Of a DNA stretch of 12,529 nt, positions 1 through 7,323 are shown one piece after another. The DNA is taken from positions 1-12,529 of the forward strand of contig JAGWPH010000075.1 of assembly GCA_028870615.1 (NCBI GenBank), read 5' to 3'. This DNA is from Betaproteobacteria bacterium. Its GTDB lineage: Bacteria; Pseudomonadota; Gammaproteobacteria; Burkholderiales; Ferrovaceae. Position 1 is the first letter of the stretch. Each line of letters starts with the position of its first letter. Both the position numbers and the translations under genes were made by a program. The notes below the pieces were generated by a model that was not told the DNA's origin, did no database searches, and saw only the letters and a list, made by a program, of their open reading frames with translations.

Positions 1-291
1 ATGCTCTACAAGATCGTGCCTTTTCTTGCCTGGTTTCATCTCCAGGCCAGTTTCCCAGGTAAAGGTATCGTTCCCAATGTGCGGCAAATGCTGCCGGAAA
101 CCATGGCACGAGGGCAGATGCGTCTCTACCTAGCCGCGCTCACGACACTGCTGCTGGCTGTGGGGCTGCCTCACCTGGCCCGTCCCGCAGGGGTCCTGTG
201 GACCCTCAATGCGCTCTGGCTGGCCTGGAACCTGCTGCGGGTGGCCCGGATATATAGGCGTACCGTACAGCTTGCCACGACACGGCCGTAG
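1..291 (+). CDS. C-terminal fragment of a polytopic membrane protein (5' end outside the window)
   Basis: This is an open frame from the first base to a TAG at 289-291. The first ATG is probably an internal Met, because the protein already looks like a late membrane region: MLYKIVPFLAWFHLQ is followed by a polar loop, a hydrophobic stretch at about residues 41-60 and another at about 62-82, then a basic tail. The LYKIVPFLAWFH pattern resembles uncharacterised multi-spanning proteins (cytochrome oxidase subunit I-like or NnrS-like) found near denitrification genes. That is from memory, and the fragment is too short to name the family. It ends immediately before the Crp/Fnr regulator gene, whose SD overlaps the stop codon, so the two are probably co-transcribed. 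Confidence 0.55.
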   Translation: MLYKIVPFLAWFHLQASFPGKGIVPNVRQMLPETMARGQMRLYLAALTTLLLAVGLPHLARPAGVLWTLNALWLAWNLLRVARIYRRTVQLATTRP

Positions 292-307
292 GAATAATGT
301 TGCGATT

Positions 308-1003
308 GTGAGCCTCAACCCAAAAACACAGGCTATCCTGGCCAATCACCCCATGTTTCGGGAAATCTCCGCCGAGGAAGTGAACCGTATCGCGGCGGGT
401 GCCCGTGAGATTCATGCTCCACGGGGTACCATCCTGTTTCAGAAAGGGGACCCGGCCATGGGGTTTTATCTGCTCATCTATGGCCAGATCAAGCTCGCTT
501 TCCCTTCGCCGAGCGGCGCAGAAAAGGTGGTGGATATCATCCACCCCGGACAGAGCTTTGGAGAGGCAGTGGTCTTCATGGAAAAACCTTACCCGGTTTA
601 TGCCCAAGCCCTGAACGACTGCCTGCTGCTGCATGTGTCACAGGAAGTGATGTTCCAGGAAATCGGGCGCAACCAGATGTTTGCGCGCAAGCTGCTGGCC
701 GGACTCTCGATCCGCCTGCACAGCCTCATCAACGATGTCGAAGCTTATTCCCTGCATTCCTGCACCCAGCGGGTAATTGGCTATCTGCTGCTGCAGGGCG
801 AATCCGATCCTGCAGCTAGCAAAGCACTGCGCATTACCCTTCCGGTGGGCAAGGCAGTGATCGCTTCGCGCCTTAACATCACGCCGGAAACATTTTCCAG
901 AATCCTTCACGATCTCGCCAGCGCCGGCCTGATCAGTGTTATTGGCAGAGAAGTCGTCGTGCCGGACCTTTCCAAACTGCGCGAACATGGTAGGGACTCC
1001 TGA
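308..1003 (+). CDS. Crp/Fnr-family transcriptional regulator, Dnr/NnrR-like
   Basis: A 231-residue protein of normal length for the family. Residues about 15-120 form a cyclic-nucleotide-binding-type beta roll (GTILFQKGD, GFYLLIYGQIKL, GQSFGEAVVF). A dimer helix follows, then a winged helix with recognition helix at about 182-201. That helix carries E194, S197 and R198 (PETFSR), the E--SR pattern that in FNR and DNR reads TTGAT half-sites. The N-terminal cysteine cluster of FNR is absent; only C105 and C152 exist. This fits Dnr/NnrR-type NO or heme-responsive members rather than Fe-S oxygen sensors. GTG at 308 is chosen because SD AGGA (290-293) precedes it and the N-terminus then has family length; the frame is open to an ATG at 209, but that would overlap the upstream gene. 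A matching box lies at 5563-5576. The ligand is not known. Confidence 0.88.
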   Translation: MSLNPKTQAILANHPMFREISAEEVNRIAAGAREIHAPRGTILFQKGDPAMGFYLLIYGQIKLAFPSPSGAEKVVDIIHPGQSFGEAVVFMEKPYPVYAQALNDCLLLHVSQEVMFQEIGRNQMFARKLLAGLSIRLHSLINDVEAYSLHSCTQRVIGYLLLQGESDPAASKALRITLPVGKAVIASRLNITPETFSRILHDLASAGLISVIGREVVVPDLSKLREHGRDS

Positions 1004-1084
1004 CGGTAAAATTCGTCGGGTTACCTCTTCCAGGTCGGGTTTGGGGCCACAAAAGGAACTTGATCGTTGTTATCCCGCCATCTT

Positions 1085-1483
1085 TTAAAACAGCTGCAAA
1101 AAGTGTCGCCACGGAACAGGATTGCGGGTGACGGCCACCAGCACAATGTAGACAAATACTGCCTGTGCAGCCAACCAAGCAAAAAAGCGAATAGATTTAC
1201 CAATGCTATTGCGCAAGGCGACAACGCCCAGTCCAATATACAGTAGCAGGCCTACAACCTTGGCGGTTAGCCAACTATCCATGAAAGGATATTGGCGGAT
1301 GGTAAGAGCCAGTAGAATCGCACTGATGAGCAATAGCGTATCGACAACATGTGGTGCAACCCTGACCCATCGTTTTCGCATGATGGCTGAACCATTCAGG
1401 CTCCAAATTCCGCGAACGAGAAACAGTGCATAGCCGCACACCACAAAGGAAATATGCGAAGTTTTTAGTACCAGGTAATTCAT
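1085..1483 (-). CDS. SirB2-family integral membrane protein
   Basis: A 132-residue hydrophobic protein with four predicted membrane helices (about residues 7-25, 45-64, 72-92, 100-120). It has the SirB pattern: an N-terminal K-x2-H-I-S (KTSHIS), a first helix ending FLVRG, then RVAPHVVDTLLL, and DSWLTAKVVGLLLYIGLG. The biochemical role of the family is not established; the name comes from an early link to invasion gene expression in Salmonella. ATG 1483 has SD GGAAG about 7 nt upstream. It is the last gene of the minus-strand run, 84 nt after the ABC exporter. It converges on the Crp/Fnr regulator gene across 81 nt in which I see no convincing terminator. Confidence 0.85.
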   Translation of the reverse strand: MNYLVLKTSHISFVVCGYALFLVRGIWSLNGSAIMRKRWVRVAPHVVDTLLLISAILLALTIRQYPFMDSWLTAKVVGLLLYIGLGVVALRNSIGKSIRFFAWLAAQAVFVYIVLVAVTRNPVPWRHFLQLF

Positions 1484-1567
1484 TGAAAACTTCCGACCCT
1501 ATCCACTTCCGTGATTATTGACATTCTCCGCCTCTCCGGTATCTTCCATCGACTACACGCAGCATTA

Positions 1568-3385
1568 TCAAACATCGAATTGCAGACGCGCCAACCGCGC
1601 GTAAAGCCCGCTCTGTTTACGCAAGTCTCCCGGCGTACCGGTTTCGACGATGCGCCCATGTTCCAACACGACAATACGGTCGGCCTTCTGGACGGTGGCC
1701 AAACGGTGTGCAATGATGAGCGTGGTACGCCCCTTCATGGCGGCGTTCAAGCCTTCTTGCAACAGGATTTCTGATTCGGCATCCAGCGCACTGGTGGCTT
1801 CATCCAGCAACAACAGCGGCGCGTTTTTCAGGATTGCCCTCGCGATGGCGATACGCTGCCGTTGCCCGCCTGACAAGCGGATACCGCGTTCTCCCAGGAA
1901 TGTCTGATAGCCTTTTGGCAGACGGTTTATAAACGCTTCCACCTGCGCCAATTTGGCGGCTGCCATGACCTGATTGTCGCTTGCAGCAAGACGCCCATAG
2001 CGAATATTTTCAAGCGCATTGGCTGAAAAGATCACCGGGTCTTGTGGCACGATGGCGATCCTGTTGCGCAAATCGTGCAAAGAAAGTTGGCGGATATCCT
2101 GACCATTGAGACGAATGCAACCAGTCGTCACATCGTAAAAACGCAATAACAGCTGGAATAAGGTGGTCTTGCCAGCACCTGAAGGACCGACCAGCGCCAC
2201 GGTTTCTCCGGGGACAATTTCAAGTGTAATATCATCCAGCGCAGCCATTTGTGAACGTGCGGGGTAGTGAAAGCTGACCTGTTCGAAGCGAATCGCTGCC
2301 TGACTGGGTTGGCGCAGCGGCTGTGGTGTGACGGTTTCAGCGATAGCTGACTCTGCATGCAAAAGCTCCAGCAGGCGGTTGGCTGCTCCAGCCGCACGCA
2401 TCACATCGCCCCACACTTCCGCCATGGTGCCGACGCTTCCCGCTACTAATGCTGCATAAAGGATGAACGAAGCCAATTGTCCGCCAGTCATGCGGCCTTC
2501 ATTTGCCTGGTTAGCTCCAACCCACAGAACAAAAATGATGGTGCCCATTACCGCCGTGATGATCAGCCCCGTTAGCGCGGCTCGTACGCGGGTACGCTGA
2601 ACAGCGGTGGCAAATGCCGCTTCTGCCCGCTCGGCGAAGCGCTCTGTCTCAAACTGTTCCCGGGTATTGGCCTGTACCGTGGGGATTGCGTTGAGTATCT
2701 CGCCAGCCAGTGCCGAAGCATCGGCGATTCTATCCTGGGATTCGCTAGAAAGTTTCTTTACCTTACGGCCAATGGCAATAATGGGCAACATCAGCAACGC
2801 CATCAGCCCGAAGTTGAGGGAGAACAGATAAAAGCTGGTCACAGCCAGCATGATCATGCCACCGATAAACTGGAACAGGCTTCGCAGGCCCATTGAAACC
2901 GAGCTGCCGATCACGGTCTGAATCAGCGTGGTGTCACCCGTCAGGCGAGACAACACCTCACCAGTTTGCAAGGTTTCAAAAAACTGCGGCGACTGCAGCA
3001 CCGCCCGTGCGTATACTGCTCTGCGCAAATCCACCGTGAATCGTTCGCCCACCCAGGTTACGGTGTAATAGCGCGCCGCTACCGTCACCGCCCACAAGCT
3101 TGCCAGTGCAAACAATACGGCGAAATGCCCGTTCATGCTTAATGCGCCCAACGGACTACCATCGGTATTTTCCCGTTGTCCAAAACCGTAATCAATCAGA
3201 TTGCGAAAGGCCAATGGCATCAAAAGGATGGTGGCAGAGCCGAGGCACAACAGCACAAAAGCCAGTGCTATACGCCCACGATAAGGGTACAAGAAAGGCG
3301 ACAGGTCCCGAAAAAAATGTAGGCCTCGAGCAGTAGCGGGTTGGTCCGATTTTGAGATTTGGGCATCCGAAATGCGTTTTTTCAA
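1568..3385 (-). CDS. MsbA-like ABC exporter (fused transmembrane and ATPase domains)
   Basis: A 605-residue half-transporter, expected to dimerise in the inner membrane and export a hydrophobic or lipid-like substrate. Residues about 30-335 are a six-helix type I exporter domain (FLYPYRGRIALAF, VGERFTVDLRRAVYARAVL, TGEVLSRLTGDT). The ATPase has Walker A GPSGAGKT (400-407), Q-loop Q448, signature LSGGQRQR (504-511), Walker B LLLLDE (524-529), D-loop SALD and H-loop H560. All catalytic residues are present. The pattern is close to the MsbA-related group. The start is TTG at 3385: ACTTGA shares its bases with the TGA of idi, so translation is probably coupled. No good SD is visible, and no ATG or GTG lies early in the domain. 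The substrate cannot be read from the sequence; adjacency to idi hints at an isoprenoid or lipid but does not show it. Confidence 0.9.
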   Translation of the reverse strand: MKKRISDAQISKSDQPATARGLHFFRDLSPFLYPYRGRIALAFVLLCLGSATILLMPLAFRNLIDYGFGQRENTDGSPLGALSMNGHFAVLFALASLWAVTVAARYYTVTWVGERFTVDLRRAVYARAVLQSPQFFETLQTGEVLSRLTGDTTLIQTVIGSSVSMGLRSLFQFIGGMIMLAVTSFYLFSLNFGLMALLMLPIIAIGRKVKKLSSESQDRIADASALAGEILNAIPTVQANTREQFETERFAERAEAAFATAVQRTRVRAALTGLIITAVMGTIIFVLWVGANQANEGRMTGGQLASFILYAALVAGSVGTMAEVWGDVMRAAGAANRLLELLHAESAIAETVTPQPLRQPSQAAIRFEQVSFHYPARSQMAALDDITLEIVPGETVALVGPSGAGKTTLFQLLLRFYDVTTGCIRLNGQDIRQLSLHDLRNRIAIVPQDPVIFSANALENIRYGRLAASDNQVMAAAKLAQVEAFINRLPKGYQTFLGERGIRLSGGQRQRIAIARAILKNAPLLLLDEATSALDAESEILLQEGLNAAMKGRTTLIIAHRLATVQKADRIVVLEHGRIVETGTPGDLRKQSGLYARLARLQFDV

Positions 3386-3936
3386 GTTTTAGCGACCATT
3401 TTCATCGAATTCATCATTTCCAGGCCGCTCCTGCACACAGAAACCCTGTCGAGGCAAACCGCCAACCAGGAGCTATAGGCGCCCGGGTTTTGTTTCATAT
3501 CGACGCTCAGTTTCGCCATGTCTACCCATTGCCAGTCATCGGCCTCATCGCGGTTGGGCACCGGAATACCGTCGTATTGACCAAAAAAAACATGGTCGTA
3601 CTCATACTCAACCAGGCCATTCTCGAATGGCGCCCTGTACACGAAGCAAAAGGCCTTCGAGAGTTCGCACTCGATACCCATTTCTTCCCGCAACCGCCGA
3701 TTTGCGACGCTGATGTTGCCCTCTCCGGGCCGCGGATGGCCACAGCACGTGTTGCTCCACAGCCCACTTGAATGGTACTTGGTGGTTGCCCGACGTTGAA
3801 GCATCAGTCTGTTGCTGGAGTCGAAGACAAAAACTGAAACTGCGCGGTGCAGTTTACCGCTCCGGTGCGCGGCCATCTTGCCCTCGGCACCAATTTCGTT
3901 GTCACTTTCGTCCACCAAAATAACCTGGTCTTCCAT
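3382..3936 (-). CDS. idi: isopentenyl-diphosphate delta-isomerase, type I (Nudix fold)
   Basis: Interconverts isopentenyl diphosphate and dimethylallyl diphosphate in the cytosol. The 184-residue length matches type I enzymes. Visible residues: metal ligands H24, H30 and H67, the catalytic Cys in SNTCCGHP (C65, aligning with E. coli C67), the Nudix helix with RRLREEMGI (80-88), and the E-x-E pair E110/E112 in VEYEYDHVF, of which the second is the catalytic acid in E. coli. A conserved Trp in AYSSWL is also present. The start ATG at 3936 has only a weak SD. It lies 51 nt after the DUF2249 gene and overlaps the ABC exporter by 4 nt. Bacteria using the MEP pathway make both isomers, so idi is usually non-essential; its place next to NO-response genes is unexpected. 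Confidence 0.93.
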   Translation of the reverse strand: MEDQVILVDESDNEIGAEGKMAAHRSGKLHRAVSVFVFDSSNRLMLQRRATTKYHSSGLWSNTCCGHPRPGEGNISVANRRLREEMGIECELSKAFCFVYRAPFENGLVEYEYDHVFFGQYDGIPVPNRDEADDWQWVDMAKLSVDMKQNPGAYSSWLAVCLDRVSVCRSGLEMMNSMKMVAKT

Positions 3937-3987
3937 ACGCTACTGTGCCTAACAAATGTGGTCAAGCGCCATTAAAAATTGATTGGA

Positions 3988-4236
3988 TCAATCCGTCACG
4001 CGCCAGATCAGGATTTCAAATTCATATTCAGGAGTCATCCGGGTCTTCCAGGCATACCCATTACGCTCCAAAATGGCGTAGAGAGGGCGCGGTTCACGGC
4101 GCAGCAGCAAGCATATGCGATGGCCAGGCGCCAGAGTTTCCAATAATTCCAGCGCTTGTACCATCGGTTCTGGAGGTTCCAGTTCTCGCGCATCCAGCAG
4201 GTGAACAGAATCATCATGGGGAGATTGAATACTCAT
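3988..4236 (-). CDS. DUF2249-domain protein
   Basis: An 82-residue soluble protein. It has the domain's hallmark near the N-terminus, LLDARELEPPEPM (about 13-25), followed by a helix VQALELLETLAPGHRI, a strand CLLLRREPRPLY and a C-terminal EYEFEILIWR strand. Proteins with this domain recur beside nnrS, hemerythrin-like and denitrification genes, but no activity is firmly established; the TusA-like fold suggests binding or transfer. It follows nnrS by 43 nt on the same strand, so co-expression is likely. ATG 4236 has only a weak purine-rich SD. Confidence 0.85.
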   Translation of the reverse strand: MSIQSPHDDSVHLLDARELEPPEPMVQALELLETLAPGHRICLLLRREPRPLYAILERNGYAWKTRMTPEYEFEILIWRVTD

Positions 4237-4279
4237 ATTTATCTCTGGTTACTTTCCGTTTGTGGGACATCCTGACCCA

Positions 4280-5497
4280 TCAGCCACTACTTCCGTCCGA
4301 TCTGGGTTGCCAGTATATTGGCGCAAATTTAAAGGCCAAAAGGCCAAAACATGTCAGCCAAACCACAGCCGCGCTTAGGTAGAAGTTGCCGCGCAATGCA
4401 AATTCCAGTCCCGGAAGTTCAGAAATGACGCGCAAAATGGCAACGAACTGAAAGGTGAGGAAAATGCTCCAGGTCAGACGGTCGATTCGTAGCGCCCTAC
4501 CGGAGTGGCCGAGCGTAACGCGCGTCACCATGGCCAGTAGCATTGAAGTGAAATAGCCAATTGTCAGGGCATGCGTTGGGGCTTTGGCGAGAATGAGTTG
4601 ACCGGTCAAGAGCAAGCAAAGGCTTTGTGCCGTGTAAAGCACCAAAGCAAGGCCAAGCCAGGCAAAACTGATGTGTAGCATCCCGAGAATGGGGACGGCA
4701 AGGCTGTCTCGCAACCGCCATGCTCGGGTCAAATATATCGCACTGACAGCCATAGGCAAATCGACGAGCCATGTCCAAGGTCGCATCCCAGCCAATTCGA
4801 GTACCGCATGCAGCAAGGCACAGGCGGGTATTAGCACGAGTACCCAATATGGCCGAACGATCTCATAATCTGGAATCACAATGGCCGAGAAAAAGGGAAT
4901 CATCCGATGGCTGACTGCGAAGAAAACCGGTAGCAGAACCAGCCAGAGTCCACCCACCTCGGCAAATACCACAAGGTGTGCTTCATCACTCACAAATCCG
5001 GCGGCCAGCAGCAACCCCAGCGCCAGCGCAGCCGAAATGATCGTAGCGTGTCGCCTGTCTGGGTGCTTTGCTTGCACATAAACGTGCAGCAGGCTGTAAA
5101 GCGCCATGCTCCACCCCGCCAGATATAGCACCAGCGCCACCCTCATCAAGGCAAAACCGACAATCAGCCCGGCATAAAACAGCAGGATCCCTGAGGAAAG
5201 CAGCAGAAATGCGGGTATATATTCCCGGCGCGCCACCTCCTTGCCATTCATCCACCGTGGGTATGTGGTCATCAGGAAGCCAAAAATAAAGAATGGGAAG
5301 AAACCGTAGATCATCAGGAAGTAGTGTGCGTCAATGGGTGGAATGGACCACGAAATCGGCACATAAAGCCCACCGTAGCGCCCTCCCAGGTCGGTGATCC
5401 ACCAAGCCAGTGTCATTAACGATTGCACTATACCGCCGAAGAAAAACATGCGGTGTGGCGCAGAAGAGAATGTATTCCAGGTATTGGATAAGTTCAT
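4280..5497 (-). CDS. nnrS: NnrS family membrane protein
   Basis: A very hydrophobic protein of 405 residues from the chosen start, with about 12 membrane helices. NnrS proteins bind heme and copper and protect cells from NO-related stress, without a settled reaction. Family signatures seen: FSSAPHRMFFFGG close to the N-terminus, HYFLMIYGFFPFFIFGFLMT, the SHRMIPFFS motif, and HALTIGYFTSMLLAMVTRVTLGHSGR, whose histidines are candidate metal or heme ligands. An in-frame ATG at 5551 would add 18 polar residues. I prefer 5497 (MNLSNTWNTF) because NnrS proteins of this type begin 8-10 residues before FSSAPHR, and because a box at 5563-5576 working at -41.5 would start the transcript near 5528, downstream of 5551. 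No strong SD serves either start. It heads the minus-strand run with DUF2249 and diverges from the cytochrome c gene. Confidence 0.9.
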   Translation of the reverse strand: MNLSNTWNTFSSAPHRMFFFGGIVQSLMTLAWWITDLGGRYGGLYVPISWSIPPIDAHYFLMIYGFFPFFIFGFLMTTYPRWMNGKEVARREYIPAFLLLSSGILLFYAGLIVGFALMRVALVLYLAGWSMALYSLLHVYVQAKHPDRRHATIISAALALGLLLAAGFVSDEAHLVVFAEVGGLWLVLLPVFFAVSHRMIPFFSAIVIPDYEIVRPYWVLVLIPACALLHAVLELAGMRPWTWLVDLPMAVSAIYLTRAWRLRDSLAVPILGMLHISFAWLGLALVLYTAQSLCLLLTGQLILAKAPTHALTIGYFTSMLLAMVTRVTLGHSGRALRIDRLTWSIFLTFQFVAILRVISELPGLEFALRGNFYLSAAVVWLTCFGLLAFKFAPIYWQPRSDGSSG

Positions 5498-5562
5498 ATT
5501 GAAAATATTATCCGATTCAACCCTGTCTGAAGTGACTTTGAGTATGCCCATTTTGAAATTTC

Positions 5563-5576
5563 TTGAGCCAAATCAA
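5563..5576. promoter_or_regulatory. FNR/DNR-type operator between nnrS and the cytochrome c gene
   Basis: The sequence TTGAG-CCAA-ATCAA matches the FNR/DNR consensus TTGAT-N4-ATCAA at 9 of 10 positions, in the gap between divergent genes. For the plus strand, a class II position (centre at -41.5) predicts a -10 hexamer at 5599-5604. That hexamer reads TAAAGT, 4 of 6 against TATAAT. For the minus strand the equivalent hexamer is CAAAGT (5540-5535), 3 of 6. One box could thus activate both directions, with the cytochrome c/nirK side better placed. The regulator at 308-1003 has the matching E--SR recognition residues. Binding is inferred. Confidence 0.65.
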
Positions 5577-5713
5577 GTTTTTCATGCTGGCGTACATTTA
5601 AAGTTAAGACGTGGTCAATGGACTAAATCGGTTCAAGTTGTGTGCCGTCACGCTAAAAGTCCGTGACTGAAATTCTGATCCTGTCGCTAACTATTTAATA
5701 TTAGGGGAATAAT

Positions 5714-6034
5714 GTGAAACCTTTCATCGTAAGCATTGCAGTAGCACTGGGAATGGGATTCGCGGGCAACGCAATGTCGGCCGATATGCCGGAAATTGCC
5801 AAGAAACTTGGTTGCAATGCTTGTCACTCAATTGAAAAAAAGATAGTTGGACCGGCATGGCAGGCAGTTGCTGACAAGTATAAAGGCGTTGCGGGCGCGG
5901 CAGACAAGCTGAACGCCAAAATTGCCAAGGGTGGCAGCGGCGTATGGGGCGCCACTCCTATGCCTCCTCAAATAAGGGCAAGCGATGCAGACAGGAAGGA
6001 ACTGGTTACTTTTATTCTGGGTTTGGCCAAGTAA
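5714..6034 (+). CDS. small periplasmic mono-heme cytochrome c (c551/c552-like)
   Basis: A 106-residue protein with a Sec signal peptide (about residues 1-23, ending AMSA). It has one heme site CNACH (34-38), a GPAW motif typical of the c551 class, and a distal Met in TPMPPQ. Mature length of about 83 residues fits cytochrome c551/c552. GTG 5714 is the start: SD GGGGA (5704-5708) sits at good distance, and the overlapping ATG at 5712 meets TGA at once. It lies directly before nirK and behind the FNR/DNR-like box, so it is the natural candidate for the electron donor to NirK in the periplasm. That role is inferred from context. Confidence 0.92.
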   Translation: MKPFIVSIAVALGMGFAGNAMSADMPEIAKKLGCNACHSIEKKIVGPAWQAVADKYKGVAGAADKLNAKIAKGGSGVWGATPMPPQIRASDADRKELVTFILGLAK

Positions 6035-6147
6035 GTCATGATTTATAGGATGTTTGCATGTTGATTACGCAACCACTGGTTCTCCGTATAGCGCGGAAAT
6101 GTGATTGGCACAATTTTCGAAGAGAACAAACTAAGCGAGGAATTAAT

Positions 6148-7200
6148 ATGAAAACAAGTGCAATCATAGGAACGCTATTAATGGGTTCGTTATCATTTGG
6201 CGCGTGGGCAGCGCCAGTGGGGGATCCAAGTATTTTCGAGAAACTTCTTAAAATTGAAAAAGTCGAAAAGAAGAACCCTGGGCCTGCTGCCGTGAGCATT
6301 GTCCGGGACCCGACTGAAGTGGGAACACCGGTAGGAAAGCGTGGACCAAAAACAGTCAGATTTACTCTGGAAACTCAGGAGGTATTAGGGGTCCTTGATG
6401 CTTCAGCCAAAACTTCATTCATGTATTGGACATTCAACGGAAAAGTACCAGGCCCGTTGCTTCGCGCCAGGGTTGGGGACACGATCGAAATCACGCTAAA
6501 AAATGCTAAAGAAAGTTCGATGTTTCATAGCATTGACTTGCATGCGGTATGGGGTCAGGGTGGCGGTGCGGCACTGACCAGCGTTGGCCCGGGTGAAGAA
6601 AAGTCCTTCGTCTTTAAGGCGCTGACCCCGGGGTTGTTTGTCTATCACTGCGCCACGCCGATAATTCCACAGCATATTTCCAGTGGGATGTACGGCATGA
6701 TTCTGATCGAACCTGAGGGTGGGCTACCTAAAGTAGACAGAGAACTCTACGTAATGCAGGGTGATATGTATACCGAAGGCTCTGATTCTGAAAAATCCTT
6801 CAATCAGAACGCCATGATGGATGAGCACCCAACTTATGTTGTGATGAACGGGTCTGCTGCCGCATTGGCAGCCAATCCGATGAAGGTCAAAGTAGGCGAT
6901 AGCGTCCGTATTTTCTTTGGCGTCGGAGGACCAAACCTGACATCTTCATTCCATGCTATCGGTGGGATCTTCGATAAGGTTTACAATCAAGCCTCTCTTA
7001 CGGCCACTCCGGTAACCGATGTTCAAACCACATCGGTGCCTCCTGGTGGAGCTACCATGGTGGAATTCACAGCACGCGTACCAGCAAAATACATCCTGGT
7101 TGATCATGCGATTTCCCGTCTGTTGAAGGGTAATGTTGCCATTATCGAAGCTGAAGGTGCGGCTGATCCTGAAATATTCAGGGCAGGAAGTCTGAAATGA
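6148..7200 (+). CDS. nirK: copper-containing nitrite reductase, class II (AniA-like)
   Basis: Reduces nitrite to nitric oxide in the periplasm as a homotrimer. The 350-residue precursor has a signal peptide (residues 1-21, ending GAWA) and two cupredoxin domains. Type 1 copper ligands: H127, C168, H176, M181. Type 2 ligands: H132, H167 and H320 (VDHAI). Catalytic D130 and H269 (SSFHAIGG) are present, so the enzyme looks complete. The seven-residue gap between C168 and H176 (CATPIIPQH) and the VGGPNLTSSFHAIG block indicate the class II/AniA group. ATG 6148 is chosen because SD GCGAGGAA is well placed and a signal peptide follows; the frame is open further upstream to 6058, but those residues are polar and without a signal. 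It follows the cytochrome c gene, presumably as one transcript. Mature residues 22-70 form an unusually Lys/Glu-rich stretch of unknown role. Confidence 0.95.
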   Translation: MKTSAIIGTLLMGSLSFGAWAAPVGDPSIFEKLLKIEKVEKKNPGPAAVSIVRDPTEVGTPVGKRGPKTVRFTLETQEVLGVLDASAKTSFMYWTFNGKVPGPLLRARVGDTIEITLKNAKESSMFHSIDLHAVWGQGGGAALTSVGPGEEKSFVFKALTPGLFVYHCATPIIPQHISSGMYGMILIEPEGGLPKVDRELYVMQGDMYTEGSDSEKSFNQNAMMDEHPTYVVMNGSAAALAANPMKVKVGDSVRIFFGVGGPNLTSSFHAIGGIFDKVYNQASLTATPVTDVQTTSVPPGGATMVEFTARVPAKYILVDHAISRLLKGNVAIIEAEGAADPEIFRAGSLK

Positions 7201-7323
7201 TTTTTTTACTTCATTTTCTCACCTCAAAACAAGACGGGTGAATATTTGTGGTAAAAGAACCTAGTACGCATACGTATCCTTGAAGATCTTGGGATTCACT
7301 TGGATTCAATTGGGGAGATGATG

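Noticed and set aside
3978..3992. Dyad ATTGAT-TGG-ATCAAT, resembling an FNR box upstream of idi
   Set aside because: The half-sites are perfect but the spacer is 3 nt instead of 4, it overlaps the DUF2249 stop codon, and no -10 hexamer fits at class II distance. Possibly chance.
6060..6073. GTTG-N6-CAAC dyad upstream of nirK as a second regulator box
   Set aside because: Only one half matches TTGAT and the spacing differs from TTG-N8-CAA.
6058..6147. Longer N-terminus for nirK from ATG 6058
   Set aside because: The extra residues lack signal-peptide character, while ATG 6148 has a good SD and a clean signal peptide.
7201..7317. T-run after nirK (7201-7207) as an intrinsic terminator
   Set aside because: No stable stem precedes it, and the next gene follows on the same strand.
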